From assembly GCF_000176235.1 (NCBI RefSeq), contig NZ_ACZV01000005.1, positions 1,860,001-1,924,000 on the forward strand: a stretch of DNA of 64,000 bases, read 5' to 3'. The notes under the pieces are model-generated. The model ran no database searches. It saw only the letters and a list, made by a program, of their open reading frames with translations, and was not told the origin of the DNA. Within the stretch, counting starts at the first letter, position 1, and the number at the start of each line of letters is the position of its first letter. The DNA comes from Vibrio orientalis CIP 102891 = ATCC 33934 (GTDB taxonomy: Bacteria > Pseudomonadota > Gammaproteobacteria > Enterobacterales > Vibrionaceae). Positions 8,670 to 17,501 of this stretch are shown here, in pieces. The position numbers were made by a program, and so were the translations under genes.

Positions 8670-9548
8670 ATGTCAATCAAGATTAAAACAGTTGAAGAAA
8701 TCGAACGTATGCGACTAGCGGGCGCGTTGGCCGCTGAAATCCTAGAGATGATCGAACCACACATCAAAGAAGGTGTGACAACAGATGAGCTTAACCAAAT
8801 CTGTCATGATTACGGGATTGAAAAAGGCGCCTACTCTGCACCTCTTGATTACCATGGTTTCCCAAAATCAATCTGTACCTCTATCAACCATATCGTTTGT
8901 CACGGTATTCCTGCTTCTCAAGATGAAGTGGGCAGCAATGGTCAACTAAAACCAGCGGTACTTAAGAATGGCGACATCATCAACGTCGATATCACCGTGA
9001 TCATTCCAAATGAAGACGGTGTGGATTTAAGTGTTCGCCCAGATGGTTACCACGGTGATACCTCTAAGATGTTCTTTGTTGGCGATGTATCCCCTGCTGA
9101 CAAGCGCCTATGTATGGTGACGCAAGAAGCACTTTACGTCGGAATGCGCCAAGTGAAGCCAGGCGCAACGGTTGGTGATATCGGTACCGCAATTGAGAAA
9201 TACATTAAGACGAACAACAAGAACAACCCACGTAACAAGTTCTCTATTGTTAAAGACTTCTGTGGTCACGGCATTGGTAACGAATTCCATGAAGAGCCGC
9301 AAATCGTTCATTACAAAAACAATGACCGCCGTGTTCTCAAAGAAGGCATGTGTTTCACTATCGAGCCTATGATTAATGAAGGTAAGTTCGGTGTTACTGT
9401 TGATGCAGAAGATGACTGGACAGTTTACACAGGCGATGCGAAGAAATCAGCACAGTATGAGCACACGATTCTGGTGACCAAAACTGGCTGTGAAGTGCTA
9501 ACGCTGCGCAGTGATGACACTATCCCACGCTTAATGAATAACGCTTAA
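8670..9548 (+). CDS. map: Type I methionine aminopeptidase
   Basis: The enzyme removes the initiator methionine from nascent proteins. The five metal ligands of the pita-bread fold are visible: Asp in INVDIT, Asp in GDTSKMF, His in CGHGIG, Glu in FTIEPM and Glu in QYEHT. At 292 aa it is about 28 residues longer than E. coli MAP. The extra length comes from two short inserts, one near SQDEVGSNGQLKP and one near NKNNPRNKF. It is divergent from rpsB, as in many proteobacteria, and ends in a strong terminator before glnD. Confidence 0.95.
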   Translation: MSIKIKTVEEIERMRLAGALAAEILEMIEPHIKEGVTTDELNQICHDYGIEKGAYSAPLDYHGFPKSICTSINHIVCHGIPASQDEVGSNGQLKPAVLKNGDIINVDITVIIPNEDGVDLSVRPDGYHGDTSKMFFVGDVSPADKRLCMVTQEALYVGMRQVKPGATVGDIGTAIEKYIKTNNKNNPRNKFSIVKDFCGHGIGNEFHEEPQIVHYKNNDRRVLKEGMCFTIEPMINEGKFGVTVDAEDDWTVYTGDAKKSAQYEHTILVTKTGCEVLTLRSDDTIPRLMNNA

Positions 9549-9562
9549 TCACAACGTTTTAA

Positions 9563-9594
9563 AAATATCCCCGCTCAGTCGGGGATATTTTTTT
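9563..9594 (+). terminator. Rho-independent terminator after map
   Basis: The arms AATATCCCC and GGGGATATT with a GCTCAGTC loop run into a T tract. The signal lies 15 bases after the map stop and just before glnD. Confidence 0.9.
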
Positions 9595-9650
9595 ATTTGC
9601 GCCATTTTGATAGATTGTTACCTAATGGACCTTCTGCACGGATTTGCTGT

Positions 9651-12272
9651 ATGCCCTTTCAATCTCCACTAACGTTTGACAATGACCAACTTTCTGTCTC
9701 TGAACTTAAAAGTCAGTTAGAAAAATTCGCTCACTATCAGAAGCAAGAGTTTCTCAATCACCACCCGGTTAGCGCCTTAGTTCTCGGGCGAGCCGAATAT
9801 ATCGACCTGATGCTCAATCGTTTGTGGATTCACTTTGGATTTGCGGCTTTACCCAACATCAGCCTCGTTGCAGTAGGGGGATATGGCCGTGGCGAACTTC
9901 ACCCCTTATCAGACATTGATATCCTTATCGTTTCAAGAAAAGCGTTACCAGAGTCGCTGGCAGGTAAAGTCAGTGAGTTTATAACCCTACTATGGGATTT
10001 ACGCCTAGAAGTCGGTCACGCGGTTCGCTCTGTGGAAGAGTGTGCTGAAATTGGTCGAGATGATTTGACGGTAGCCACCAATCTGCAAGAGGCGAGATTA
10101 CTATGTGGCTGTGAGGATACTTTCCATCAGTTAAGAATGGTCATTCACTCCGAATCATTCTGGCCAAGCGAGGTCTTCTACAAGGCCAAAGTCCAAGAGC
10201 AACGTGATCGCCACGCCCGATATCACGACACGACCTATAACTTAGAACCGGATATCAAATCAACACCCGGTGGACTGCGCGATATCCACACTCTAAGTTG
10301 GGTCGCGCGTCGTCACTTTGGCGCCACTTCACTGTTAGAAATGAGCCGCTACGGGTTCCTAACTGACGCTGAGTACCGTGAGTTGGTCGAGTGTCAAGAT
10401 TTCCTCTGGCGTGTTCGTTTTGCCCTGCATATCGAGCTCAAGCGTTATGACAACCGACTTACCTTTGCCCACCAAGCACAAGTTGCCGAAAGCTTAGGTT
10501 ATTCAGGTGAAGGCAATCGCGGCGTTGAAATGATGATGAAAGAGTTCTATCGCACACTGCGTCGAGTAGCGGAACTCAATAAAATGCTGCTGAAACTGTT
10601 TGATCAAGCAATCCTCAATAATGGCATTGAGGAACAACCACAGATATTGAGTGATGATTTCCAACGTCGAGGTCACTTAATTGAGGCTCGTAAGCCAGCA
10701 TTGTTCCAAGCAAGGCCTGAGACAATTCTCGATATGTTCTTGCACATCGCCAACGACTCAACCATCGAAGGCGTGGCTCCGCCAACACTACGCCAGCTTA
10801 GAACAGCGCGCAGAAGGTTGAATAAATTCCTGCACACCATTCCTGAAGCTCGTGAAAAGTTCATGGATTTATGTCGCCACCCTAACGCACTGCATAAAGC
10901 CTTTAGCCTGATGCATAAACTCGGTGTGCTCGCTGCCTACCTGCCCCAGTGGAGTCAGATTGTAGGCCAAATGCAGTTTGACCTGTTTCACGTCTATACG
11001 GTCGATGAACACAGCGTACGACTGCTCAAACATATCAACACATTCAGCTACGCTAAAAACCATGATAAGCACCCTATTTGTTGCGAAGTTTACCCAAGGA
11101 TTCAGAAAAAAGAGCTGCTGCTCATCGCAGCAATTTTCCATGATATCGGTAAAGGTCGCGGCGGAGACCACTCGGTAATCGGTGAAGGAGAAGCGTATGC
11201 TTTCTGTATTGAGCATGGCTTATCCAAACCAGAAGCTAAGTTAGTGTCATGGCTAGTACGCAACCACCTATTGATGTCGGTGACCGCTCAGCGACGTGAT
11301 ATATACGATCCTGAAGTCATTACAGAGTTCGCCAAGCAGGTACGAGATGAAGAGTACCTCGAATACTTAGTATGCCTAACGGTCGCAGATATCTGTGCGA
11401 CTAACCCAGAGCTTTGGAACAGTTGGAAACGCACCCTACTCGCTGAGCTATTTTATTCGACTCAGCGAGCACTGCGTCGCGGCTTAGAGAACCCTGTCGA
11501 TGTCCGAGAGCGTATTCGCCACAATCAACAACTCGCATCAGCTCTGCTGCGCAAAGAAGGCTTCAGTGCGCGTGAAATAGAGGTACTGTGGCAACGCTTT
11601 AAAGCAGATTACTTCCTACGCCATAGCCATAAGCAGATTGCTTGGCACTGCATGAACTTACTTCGTCATGAAGATCACTCTCAACCGCTGATCCTCATAT
11701 CGAAGAAAGCGACCCGAGGCGGTACTGAAGTGTTTGTCTACTGCAAAGACCAACACGCCCTATTTGCTTCTGTGGTTGCAGAGCTTGATAGACGCAACTT
11801 TAACGTCCATGACGCCCAAGTTATGACCAGCAAAGATGGTTATGTACTCGATACCTTTATGGTGCTCGATCAAAATGGTGACGCGATTGATGAATCACGT
11901 CATAAAGCAGTCACCAAACATCTGGCTCATGTCTTGGCAGATGGTCGTCCAACCAAGATCAAACGACGCCGAACCCCACGAAACTTGCAGCACTTTAAAG
12001 TTAAAACGACGGTGGACTTCTTACCGACTAAAAGTAAAAAGCGCACGTTATTGGAATTTGTCGCGCTGGATACTCCTGGGCTATTGGCAACCGTCGGTGC
12101 CACGTTCGCCGATCAAGGTGTTCACCTTCATGCCGCAAAGATCACTACCATTGGCGAACGAGCGGAAGACCTTTTCATTATCACCAGTCCAAGTGGCGGT
12201 AAACTGACTGAAGAGGAACAAGCTGAATTACGCGAAAAACTTAGACAAAACATCGCAGAATTAGCGCCTTAA
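9651..12272 (+). CDS. glnD: Bifunctional uridylyltransferase / uridylyl-removing enzyme GlnD
   Basis: GlnD senses glutamine and adds or removes UMP on PII (GlnB/GlnK), so it sits at the top of nitrogen control. The nucleotidyltransferase motif GGYGRGELHPLSDIDIL lies near residue 75. The HD phosphohydrolase motif IFHDIGKGRGGDHS lies in the middle. Two C-terminal ACT domains (starting near VFVYCKDQHALFAS and LLEFVALDTPGLLA) bind glutamine. The start was set at ATG 9651 (MPFQSPLTF), giving 873 aa against 890 in E. coli. An in-frame TTG at 9597 lies in the map terminator tail and was rejected. The map-glnD order is widespread. Confidence 0.95.
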   Translation: MPFQSPLTFDNDQLSVSELKSQLEKFAHYQKQEFLNHHPVSALVLGRAEYIDLMLNRLWIHFGFAALPNISLVAVGGYGRGELHPLSDIDILIVSRKALPESLAGKVSEFITLLWDLRLEVGHAVRSVEECAEIGRDDLTVATNLQEARLLCGCEDTFHQLRMVIHSESFWPSEVFYKAKVQEQRDRHARYHDTTYNLEPDIKSTPGGLRDIHTLSWVARRHFGATSLLEMSRYGFLTDAEYRELVECQDFLWRVRFALHIELKRYDNRLTFAHQAQVAESLGYSGEGNRGVEMMMKEFYRTLRRVAELNKMLLKLFDQAILNNGIEEQPQILSDDFQRRGHLIEARKPALFQARPETILDMFLHIANDSTIEGVAPPTLRQLRTARRRLNKFLHTIPEAREKFMDLCRHPNALHKAFSLMHKLGVLAAYLPQWSQIVGQMQFDLFHVYTVDEHSVRLLKHINTFSYAKNHDKHPICCEVYPRIQKKELLLIAAIFHDIGKGRGGDHSVIGEGEAYAFCIEHGLSKPEAKLVSWLVRNHLLMSVTAQRRDIYDPEVITEFAKQVRDEEYLEYLVCLTVADICATNPELWNSWKRTLLAELFYSTQRALRRGLENPVDVRERIRHNQQLASALLRKEGFSAREIEVLWQRFKADYFLRHSHKQIAWHCMNLLRHEDHSQPLILISKKATRGGTEVFVYCKDQHALFASVVAELDRRNFNVHDAQVMTSKDGYVLDTFMVLDQNGDAIDESRHKAVTKHLAHVLADGRPTKIKRRRTPRNLQHFKVKTTVDFLPTKSKKRTLLEFVALDTPGLLATVGATFADQGVHLHAAKITTIGERAEDLFIITSPSGGKLTEEEQAELREKLRQNIAELAP

Positions 12273-12408
12273 GCGATCTCAACCACAAGTTGTTAACTTG
12301 ATTAAAAAAGCACTGTCTACCACGATCATAGGCTGCTACATTAATAATTGAATTATTCATTTCCTGCATAAAGTGGGAAACATTACCCCAACACAATAGA
12401 GGTAGCCT

Positions 12409-12792
12409 ATGTATCCACACCTCACTGGTTTAGGAATCCACGATCCTAAACAAATTGAGCGCTATTCACTTCGCCAAGAAGCGCACAAGGATGTGTTAAA
12501 AATCTATTTTCGTAAGCAAAAAGGTGAGTTGTTTGCGAAAAGCGTTAAGTTCAAATACCCACGTCAGGTTAAAAATGTTTTGGTTGATAGTGGCAGTCAC
12601 AAGTACCGTGAAGTGACTGAAATCAACCGTAATTTAACCTTGGTGATTGACGAACTTAATAAGCTAACTAAGCCAGAAAAACCGGCCGAGTTGGATGTGA
12701 AAGAGAAGATTCTTTCTGATCTAAGACACTTGGAAAAAGTGGTTTCAAGCAAGATCGCGGAGATCGAAGCGGATCTAGACAAGCTGAAGTAG
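12409..12792 (+). CDS. DUF3461 family protein
   Basis: This is a 127-residue protein of unknown function, recognised as the DUF3461 family by its opening (MYPHLTGLGIHDPKQIERYSL). A basic central part (KIYFRKQKGELFAKSVKFKY) is followed by a probable coiled coil from about residue 75 to the end (ELNKLTKP...HLEKVVSSKIAEIEADLDKLK). No signal peptide or membrane segment is present. It has a good ribosome site (AGAGGTAG) and its own terminator. Homologues follow glnD in other vibrios as I remember, but no function can be inferred. Confidence 0.85.
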   Translation: MYPHLTGLGIHDPKQIERYSLRQEAHKDVLKIYFRKQKGELFAKSVKFKYPRQVKNVLVDSGSHKYREVTEINRNLTLVIDELNKLTKPEKPAELDVKEKILSDLRHLEKVVSSKIAEIEADLDKLK

Positions 12793-12817
12793 TAACGCTT
12801 TCAAAGCAAGAAGAGTT

Positions 12818-12850
12818 AAGGGTTGGCATTACTGCCAGCCCTTTTTATTT
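12818..12850 (+). terminator. Rho-independent terminator after the DUF3461 gene
   Basis: GGGTTGGC and GCCAGCCC pair around ATTACT and are followed by a T-rich tail (TTTTTATTTTTATT). Confidence 0.85.
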
Positions 12851-12868
12851 TTATTGGCGAACCTTTCA

Positions 12869-12967
12869 GTCTCAAGAATGAGGGACGAGTGAGTTGGGGA
12901 TCTCTTAAACCTAGTCGAAAACGATGAGAGATTCCCGACTCCTTCCTTCGTCTGTCTATGGAATGAC
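12869..12967. repeat. Palindromic intergenic repeat, copy 1 (MITE-like)
   Basis: This is an about 99-base element between the convergent DUF3461 and pgpA genes. From ACGAGTGAGTTGGGGA (12885) to CTATGGAATGAC (ending 12967) it matches copy 2 at 58374-58456 over 83 bases with the same length and orientation. It is imperfectly self-complementary: GAGTGAGTTGGGGA on the left faces a rough complement around GATTCCCGACTCC on the right. The right end reads GGAATGAC; the left end is degenerate here. Confidence 0.75.
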
Positions 12968-12996
12968 GTGGCCTTTACGCCGCTTCCAGATAGACT

Positions 12997-13503
12997 TTAA
13001 ACCAACCAACCTGCATATTTACCAACAAAATACAACGCAACACCCGCCATGGCACCAGCCACAATATCATCAACCATGATACCTAAACCGCCATGGACAC
13101 GCTTATCTAGCCAGCCAATTGGCCACGGCTTAACCATGTCGAAGAAGCGAAACAGAACAAAGCCCGTGACTAGCCATTTCCAGTCCGTTGCTGACAAGTT
13201 AAACAGCGGCACCACCAGCATGGTAATCCAAAAACCTGCAAATTCATCCCACACAATAGAGCCATGATCGTGCACGCCCATATCGTCAGATGTCACCTGA
13301 CAAATCTTAATCCCAATGACACAAGAAACTAACACCGCCACGATATAGAGCGGGAGTGGCAATTGAACCAGCAACAAATAAAAAGGGACCGCTGCGAGTG
13401 TGCCCATCGTACCGGGTACGATAGGTGATAAACCACTGCCAAAGCCAGTCGCTAATAAATGCCAAGGATTTTTCAAAGAGATAAGTGCAAGAGGGTTTGT
13501 CAT
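12997..13503 (-). CDS. pgpA: Phosphatidylglycerophosphatase A
   Basis: PgpA dephosphorylates phosphatidylglycerol phosphate in the inner membrane, the last step to phosphatidylglycerol. Family motifs are visible: GFGSGLSPIVPGTMGT near residue 20, the acidic HDHGSIVWDEFAG block near residue 77, and four or so hydrophobic segments. It is 168 aa long. It follows thiL with 12 bases between them, so it is co-transcribed, as in E. coli (nusB-thiL-pgpA). Confidence 0.95.
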   Translation of the reverse strand: MTNPLALISLKNPWHLLATGFGSGLSPIVPGTMGTLAAVPFYLLLVQLPLPLYIVAVLVSCVIGIKICQVTSDDMGVHDHGSIVWDEFAGFWITMLVVPLFNLSATDWKWLVTGFVLFRFFDMVKPWPIGWLDKRVHGGLGIMVDDIVAGAMAGVALYFVGKYAGWLV

Positions 13504-13515
13504 AACTGTCGTATT

Positions 13516-14481
13516 CTATTTAAAGTGATCATAGCCGCTAAGAGACCAATCAATGGCTTGACCATCACTATGCAGCTCAAAGGTACCTTGCGGTCGAATT
13601 TGACCAATACAGGTAACTTTGGCACCGCAATGCGCCAAGGCACTTTCAATTGAGCCTTTGTTTTGCTCCGGAACAGTAAAACAGAGCTCATACTCTTCAC
13701 CGCTAGAGAGCGCATATTGCTGGGCCATAGCCGGAGTCTCTACAAATTGAAGTAGTTCATTAGAAACAGGAAGGCTGGCGACGTCAATGCTCACACCCAC
13801 ATTTGAGCGTTTCAAGATGTGTTTGAGATCTGAAATGACGCCATCTGAGATATCAATCGCTGAACTGGCTAAGTTCAGCAGAGCTTGCCCTGCTAATACT
13901 CTTGGGGTTGAGAGGTAATGTCTTCTCTCCAGCTCTTCAGCATACGGTTTATTGCGTAGCTCTGGGTTAAGAATAACGTCTAATCCGGCTTTACTGTCAC
14001 CTAAATTGCCCGTCACATAGACCCAGTCTCCGACCTTTGCGCCATCTCGACGTAGCGCTTTATCTGGGTCAACCAAGCCTTGTACCGTTAAAGTGAGACT
14101 TAATGGTCCCTTGGTCGTATCCCCACCAATTAACTGGATATCGAAGTAATCAGCTAACTCGAAGAAGGCATCACAAAATGGCGCTAACCATTCTTCATCA
14201 GGGCTTGGCATCGTCAAGGCAAAAGAGACCCATGCAGGAGTCGCTCCCATCGCTGCAAGATCACTGATGTTAGACGCAAGAGCCTTATGTGCCACCCAAG
14301 TAGGGTTAGCGTTAGCAAGGAAGTGTGTTCCAGCCACTAAGGTGTCGGTGCTAATCGCGATCGACAAGCCCTCTGGAGCTTTTACCAACGCGCAATCATC
14401 ACCCGCAGCAAGAAGTACATCTTTACGCTGCTTTTGGCGGCCCATAAAATATTTTTCGATTAAGTTAAATTCACCGGACAT
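13516..14481 (-). CDS. thiL: Thiamine-monophosphate kinase
   Basis: ThiL makes thiamine diphosphate from thiamine monophosphate and ATP. The N-terminal metal-binding AAGDDCALVK motif (about residues 25-34), DISDGVISDLKHIL and the IGGDTTKGPLSL block mark the PurM/ThiL fold. It is 321 aa long. It lies between nusB (a hairpin terminator intervenes) and pgpA. Confidence 0.95.
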   Translation of the reverse strand: MSGEFNLIEKYFMGRQKQRKDVLLAAGDDCALVKAPEGLSIAISTDTLVAGTHFLANANPTWVAHKALASNISDLAAMGATPAWVSFALTMPSPDEEWLAPFCDAFFELADYFDIQLIGGDTTKGPLSLTLTVQGLVDPDKALRRDGAKVGDWVYVTGNLGDSKAGLDVILNPELRNKPYAEELERRHYLSTPRVLAGQALLNLASSAIDISDGVISDLKHILKRSNVGVSIDVASLPVSNELLQFVETPAMAQQYALSSGEEYELCFTVPEQNKGSIESALAHCGAKVTCIGQIRPQGTFELHSDGQAIDWSLSGYDHFK

Positions 14482-14512
14482 ACGAAATCTACGAATGATT
14501 CAAAGTAACAAG

Positions 14513-14543
14513 CATAAAAAAGGTCAGCGTTTGCTGACCTTTT
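14513..14543 (-). terminator. Terminator between nusB and thiL
   Basis: On the minus strand the arms GGTCAGC and GCTGACC with a four-base loop are followed by TTTTTTATG. A shorter T run stands on the other side. It probably ends the rib-nusB transcript or works partially ahead of thiL-pgpA. Confidence 0.75.
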
Positions 14544-14558
14544 GGTAATCTTAGTCGA

Positions 14559-15026
14559 TTATTTCTTACGTACGTGTGGCGCGGCTTTATCAAGCACACC
14601 ATTGACGAACTTATGGCTTTCTTCTGCTGCGAAAACTTTTGCAAGTTCAATCGCTTCATTGATTACCACTTTGTAAGGGACATCTTCACGACGCGTCATT
14701 TCATACATAGCAAGACGAAGCAATGCTAGCTCCATCATATCCAAATCTTGCATTGGACGTGCTGTGTATGGACGAATCTTACTATCTAGCTCTGTGTGAC
14801 TTAGCACAACACCTGTTAGTAGGTCACGGAAGTATGCAACGTCTGTGTCTGGAGCAGAAAGTGCCGGTTCAGAAGCATGATGTTCTTCTTCATCATACTT
14901 ACCACCTGACAGAAATTGCTCCTCGATGGTAGCAACATTTTCTTTAGTAATTTGCCAAGAGTAGATCGCTTGTAGAGCGAATCGACGTGCATTACGACGT
15001 GCGGCTGGTTTCACACTGGCCCCCAT
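14559..15026 (-). CDS. nusB: Transcription antitermination factor NusB
   Basis: NusB binds boxA RNA with S10 during rRNA antitermination. The 155 residues are all-helical with the typical opening PAARRNARRFALQAIYSWQ and the ending YKVVINEAIELAKVFAAEESHKFVNGVLDKA. It is about 16 residues longer than E. coli NusB, mostly through an acidic insert near residue 45 (GGKYDEEEHHASEPALSAPD). The ATG overlaps the ribH stop by one base (TAATG), so it is translationally coupled to ribH. Confidence 0.95.
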   Translation of the reverse strand: MGASVKPAARRNARRFALQAIYSWQITKENVATIEEQFLSGGKYDEEEHHASEPALSAPDTDVAYFRDLLTGVVLSHTELDSKIRPYTARPMQDLDMMELALLRLAMYEMTRREDVPYKVVINEAIELAKVFAAEESHKFVNGVLDKAAPHVRKK

Positions 15027-15496
15027 TAGGAATCGATTTCTGAAAGAACGTTAATCATCTCAAGTGCGCTTAGTGCAGCCTCTGCACCTTTATTACCAGC
15101 CTTGGTTCCTGCGCGCTCAATTGCTTGGTCAATTGTATCAACGGTAAGTACGCCAAATGCAACTGGAAGAGAGTATTCCAGAGATACTTGCGCAAGACCT
15201 TTGTTACATTCACTACAAACATAGTCAAAGTGTGGTGTACCACCACGGATTACCGTACCTAGTGATACGATTGCATCAAACTTGCCTGTTTTAGCAACGC
15301 GTTGAGCAACAAGCGGAAGTTCAACTGCACCAGGGCAACGAACTACAGTAATGTTGTCTTCGCTAACTTGGCCGTGACGCTTTAAAGTATCGATTGCACC
15401 AGACAATAGACTTTCGTTAATAAAACTGTTGAAACGAGAAATAACGATAGCAATTTTTGCGTTTGGCGCTGGGAAGCCACCCTCGATCACTTTCAT
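15026..15496 (-). CDS. ribH: 6,7-dimethyl-8-ribityllumazine synthase
   Basis: Lumazine synthase condenses the ribityl-pyrimidinedione with dihydroxybutanone phosphate, forming icosahedral shells. The start is ATG 15496 (MKVIEGGFPAP), with AAGGAAGG upstream. It is 156 aa long, the E. coli length. The active-site blocks SRFNSFINESLLSGAIDTL, RCPGAVELP and GTVIRGGTPHFDYV are intact. It follows ribBX after a 171-base gap with an unexplained inverted repeat. Confidence 0.96.
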   Translation of the reverse strand: MKVIEGGFPAPNAKIAIVISRFNSFINESLLSGAIDTLKRHGQVSEDNITVVRCPGAVELPLVAQRVAKTGKFDAIVSLGTVIRGGTPHFDYVCSECNKGLAQVSLEYSLPVAFGVLTVDTIDQAIERAGTKAGNKGAEAALSALEMINVLSEIDS

Positions 15497-15667
15497 AAGC
15501 CTTCCTTTAACTATGTTCATCAAGTGAGAATCGCCGGATTCTAGCACAAATCTGTGAGCAATATCTAATAGAAATTTAACAGAAGTGACACTACAGAGGT
15601 AAACCCTCTATCCAGCTTTTGACCGCGCCTTGATGTTAACCAAGGCGTGGTAACCAAGAGTTAGTGC

Positions 15668-16777
15668 TTATTCACACACATACTCAACGACGTTCAATCC
15701 AAAGCCACCTAAAGCATGGTATTTCTTGCTTGCCGACGAGAGCAGACGCATATCGTGCACACCCAGATCGGCTAAAATTTGTGAACCTACACCGACTCGA
15801 CGTGACGTGCCTTGTTTTTTAGCAAGTGTTGGGGCTTGGCCCTTATCTTGCGCTTCAAACATTTTCACGCGGTGGATCAGCAAATCGGTTGATTCTTCAT
15901 TACCTAAGATAACTAGAACACCACCCTCACTACCAATGCGCTTCATCGCCGCATCCAGTGTCCAGCTACGCTCAGCATTACGGTCACTGTGCAGAAGATC
16001 GGTAAAGGTATCTTGTAAGTGAACACGTACTAGTGGCGCTTCAGCCGTTAGATCGCCTTTACATAATGCATAGTGGATTTGATTGTCGATAACATCGCGG
16101 TACGTGACCAAATCGAAATCACCAAATTCAGTTGGCAGCTTACACTCCGCAACACGTTCAATGGTTGTTTCCGTGTTATTGCGGTATTCGATAAGGTCAG
16201 CGATCGTACCTAACTTCAAGCCATGTTTTTCAGCAAAGATCTCTAGATCTGGACGACGTGCCATGGTGCCATCGTCATTTAGAATCTCAACAATTACACC
16301 TGAAGGTTCATGACCAGCTAAACGTGCTAAATCACAGCCCGCTTCCGTATGGCCTGCACGAGTTAGAACGCCACCTTCTTGCGCTGCAAGAGGGAAGATA
16401 TGACCAGGCTGAACTAGATCTGCTGCTTTTGCCTCTTTCGCTACTGCCGCTTGCACTGTACGCGCACGGTCAGCCGCTGAAATACCCGTAGTCACACCTT
16501 CAGCAGCTTCGATAGAAACGGTAAAGTTAGTCGTGTACTGGGCATTGTTGTCTTGAACCATTGGCGGTAAACCTAGACGTTCACAACGCTCTTTGGTCAT
16601 TGTCAGACAGATTAAGCCACGACCATGAGTCGCCATAAAGTTGATCGCTTCTGGCGTGATCATCTCAGCCGACATAATTAGATCGCCTTCATTTTCACGA
16701 TCTTCATCATCCATCAGGATGACCATTTTACCTAGGCGAATATCTTCAATAATTTCTTGAGGCGTACTAATTGGCAT
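15668..16777 (-). CDS. ribBX: RibBX: dihydroxybutanone-phosphate synthase fused to a degenerate GTP cyclohydrolase II domain
   Basis: Residues 1-200 are a normal 3,4-dihydroxy-2-butanone 4-phosphate synthase, with the catalytic MDDEDRENEGD loop and the RAGHTEAG motif; it makes the four-carbon precursor of riboflavin. Residues 205-369 align with GTP cyclohydrolase II in outline (LVRVHLQDTFTDLL, a glycine-rich C-terminal GGFGLNVVEY) but lack what catalysis needs. The zinc cysteines (SECLTGD and RCDCG in E. coli RibA) are replaced by LQDTFTD and DRNAERSW. The HRQEGRGIG loop is replaced by GNEESTDLLIHR. The protein therefore should not make the pyrimidine precursor, and a separate ribA elsewhere is expected. 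Such variants are known as RibBX in many Proteobacteria. It sits between ribE and ribH. Confidence 0.9.
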   Translation of the reverse strand: MPISTPQEIIEDIRLGKMVILMDDEDRENEGDLIMSAEMITPEAINFMATHGRGLICLTMTKERCERLGLPPMVQDNNAQYTTNFTVSIEAAEGVTTGISAADRARTVQAAVAKEAKAADLVQPGHIFPLAAQEGGVLTRAGHTEAGCDLARLAGHEPSGVIVEILNDDGTMARRPDLEIFAEKHGLKLGTIADLIEYRNNTETTIERVAECKLPTEFGDFDLVTYRDVIDNQIHYALCKGDLTAEAPLVRVHLQDTFTDLLHSDRNAERSWTLDAAMKRIGSEGGVLVILGNEESTDLLIHRVKMFEAQDKGQAPTLAKKQGTSRRVGVGSQILADLGVHDMRLLSSASKKYHALGGFGLNVVEYVCE

Positions 16778-16845
16778 TTTGGTATTCCTATCTTAAGGCA
16801 TCGAGCGAGTATGGCGTCGCCGCTAATGTTTGTATAATTCTTGGT

Positions 16846-17499
16846 TTATGCAAAACCGTTCTGCTGCAAAAAGTCCATCGTAATGCGCGATTCAGACTGC
16901 TGCTCGCGTTGAGAAGTCAATAAGCGCTCCATATAACGCGCCAGTACATCGACTTCTAAATTGACTTTACGGCCAACGTGAAAGTCAGCAATAGTGGTCT
17001 CTTCACCGGTATGAGGAACGATGGTCAGCTTAAACGCGTTCTTACGCAGATCGTTGACTGTTAGGCTAATACCATCAACTGTAATCGAGCCTTTTTCGGC
17101 AACATATTTGGCAATCTCTTCAGGCATTGAAACCCAAAACTCGATAGCACGGCCAACCATGTTGCGCTCTACGATTTCACCAACACCGTCGACGTGACCA
17201 GAAACAATATGCCCACCAAAACGTGTAGTCGGTAACATTGCTTTCTCTAGGTTAACCTTGTCACCCGCTTGGTAATCAGTAAAGCCGGTTTTTTGCAGCG
17301 TTTCGATAGATAAATCCGCTGTATAGCTGGTTGAACTGAAGTCCACTACCGTTAAGCAAACTCCGTTGGTCGCAATGCTGTCACCCAGTTTAACGTCGGA
17401 CATATCCAGTTTGCCGACTTCCACTGTGACACTAATATCTTCGCCTTTTTGCGTGATTGCAGTTAGGGTACCCACTGCTTCAACAATACCTGTAAACAT
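16846..17499 (-). CDS. ribE: Riboflavin synthase, alpha chain
   Basis: The enzyme dismutates two lumazines to riboflavin. Two tandem lumazine-binding barrels are visible, beginning at MFTGIVEAVG and at TTRFGGHIVSGHVDGVG, and the first barrel carries TNGVCLTV. It is 217 aa long. It starts 2 bases after ribD ends and is followed by ribBX after 68 bases. Called ribC in E. coli; ribE is the usual name in this operon. Confidence 0.95.
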   Translation of the reverse strand: MFTGIVEAVGTLTAITQKGEDISVTVEVGKLDMSDVKLGDSIATNGVCLTVVDFSSTSYTADLSIETLQKTGFTDYQAGDKVNLEKAMLPTTRFGGHIVSGHVDGVGEIVERNMVGRAIEFWVSMPEEIAKYVAEKGSITVDGISLTVNDLRKNAFKLTIVPHTGEETTIADFHVGRKVNLEVDVLARYMERLLTSQREQQSESRITMDFLQQNGFA

Positions 17500-17501
17500 G
17501 A

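Noticed and set aside
9597..9650. Upstream TTG start for glnD, extending the protein by 18 residues
   Set aside because: It lies in the T tract of the map terminator and lacks a ribosome site; ATG 9651 fits the family start.
16778..16845. Possible FMN riboswitch before ribBX
   Set aside because: The gap to ribE is only 68 bases and has none of the conserved RFN elements.
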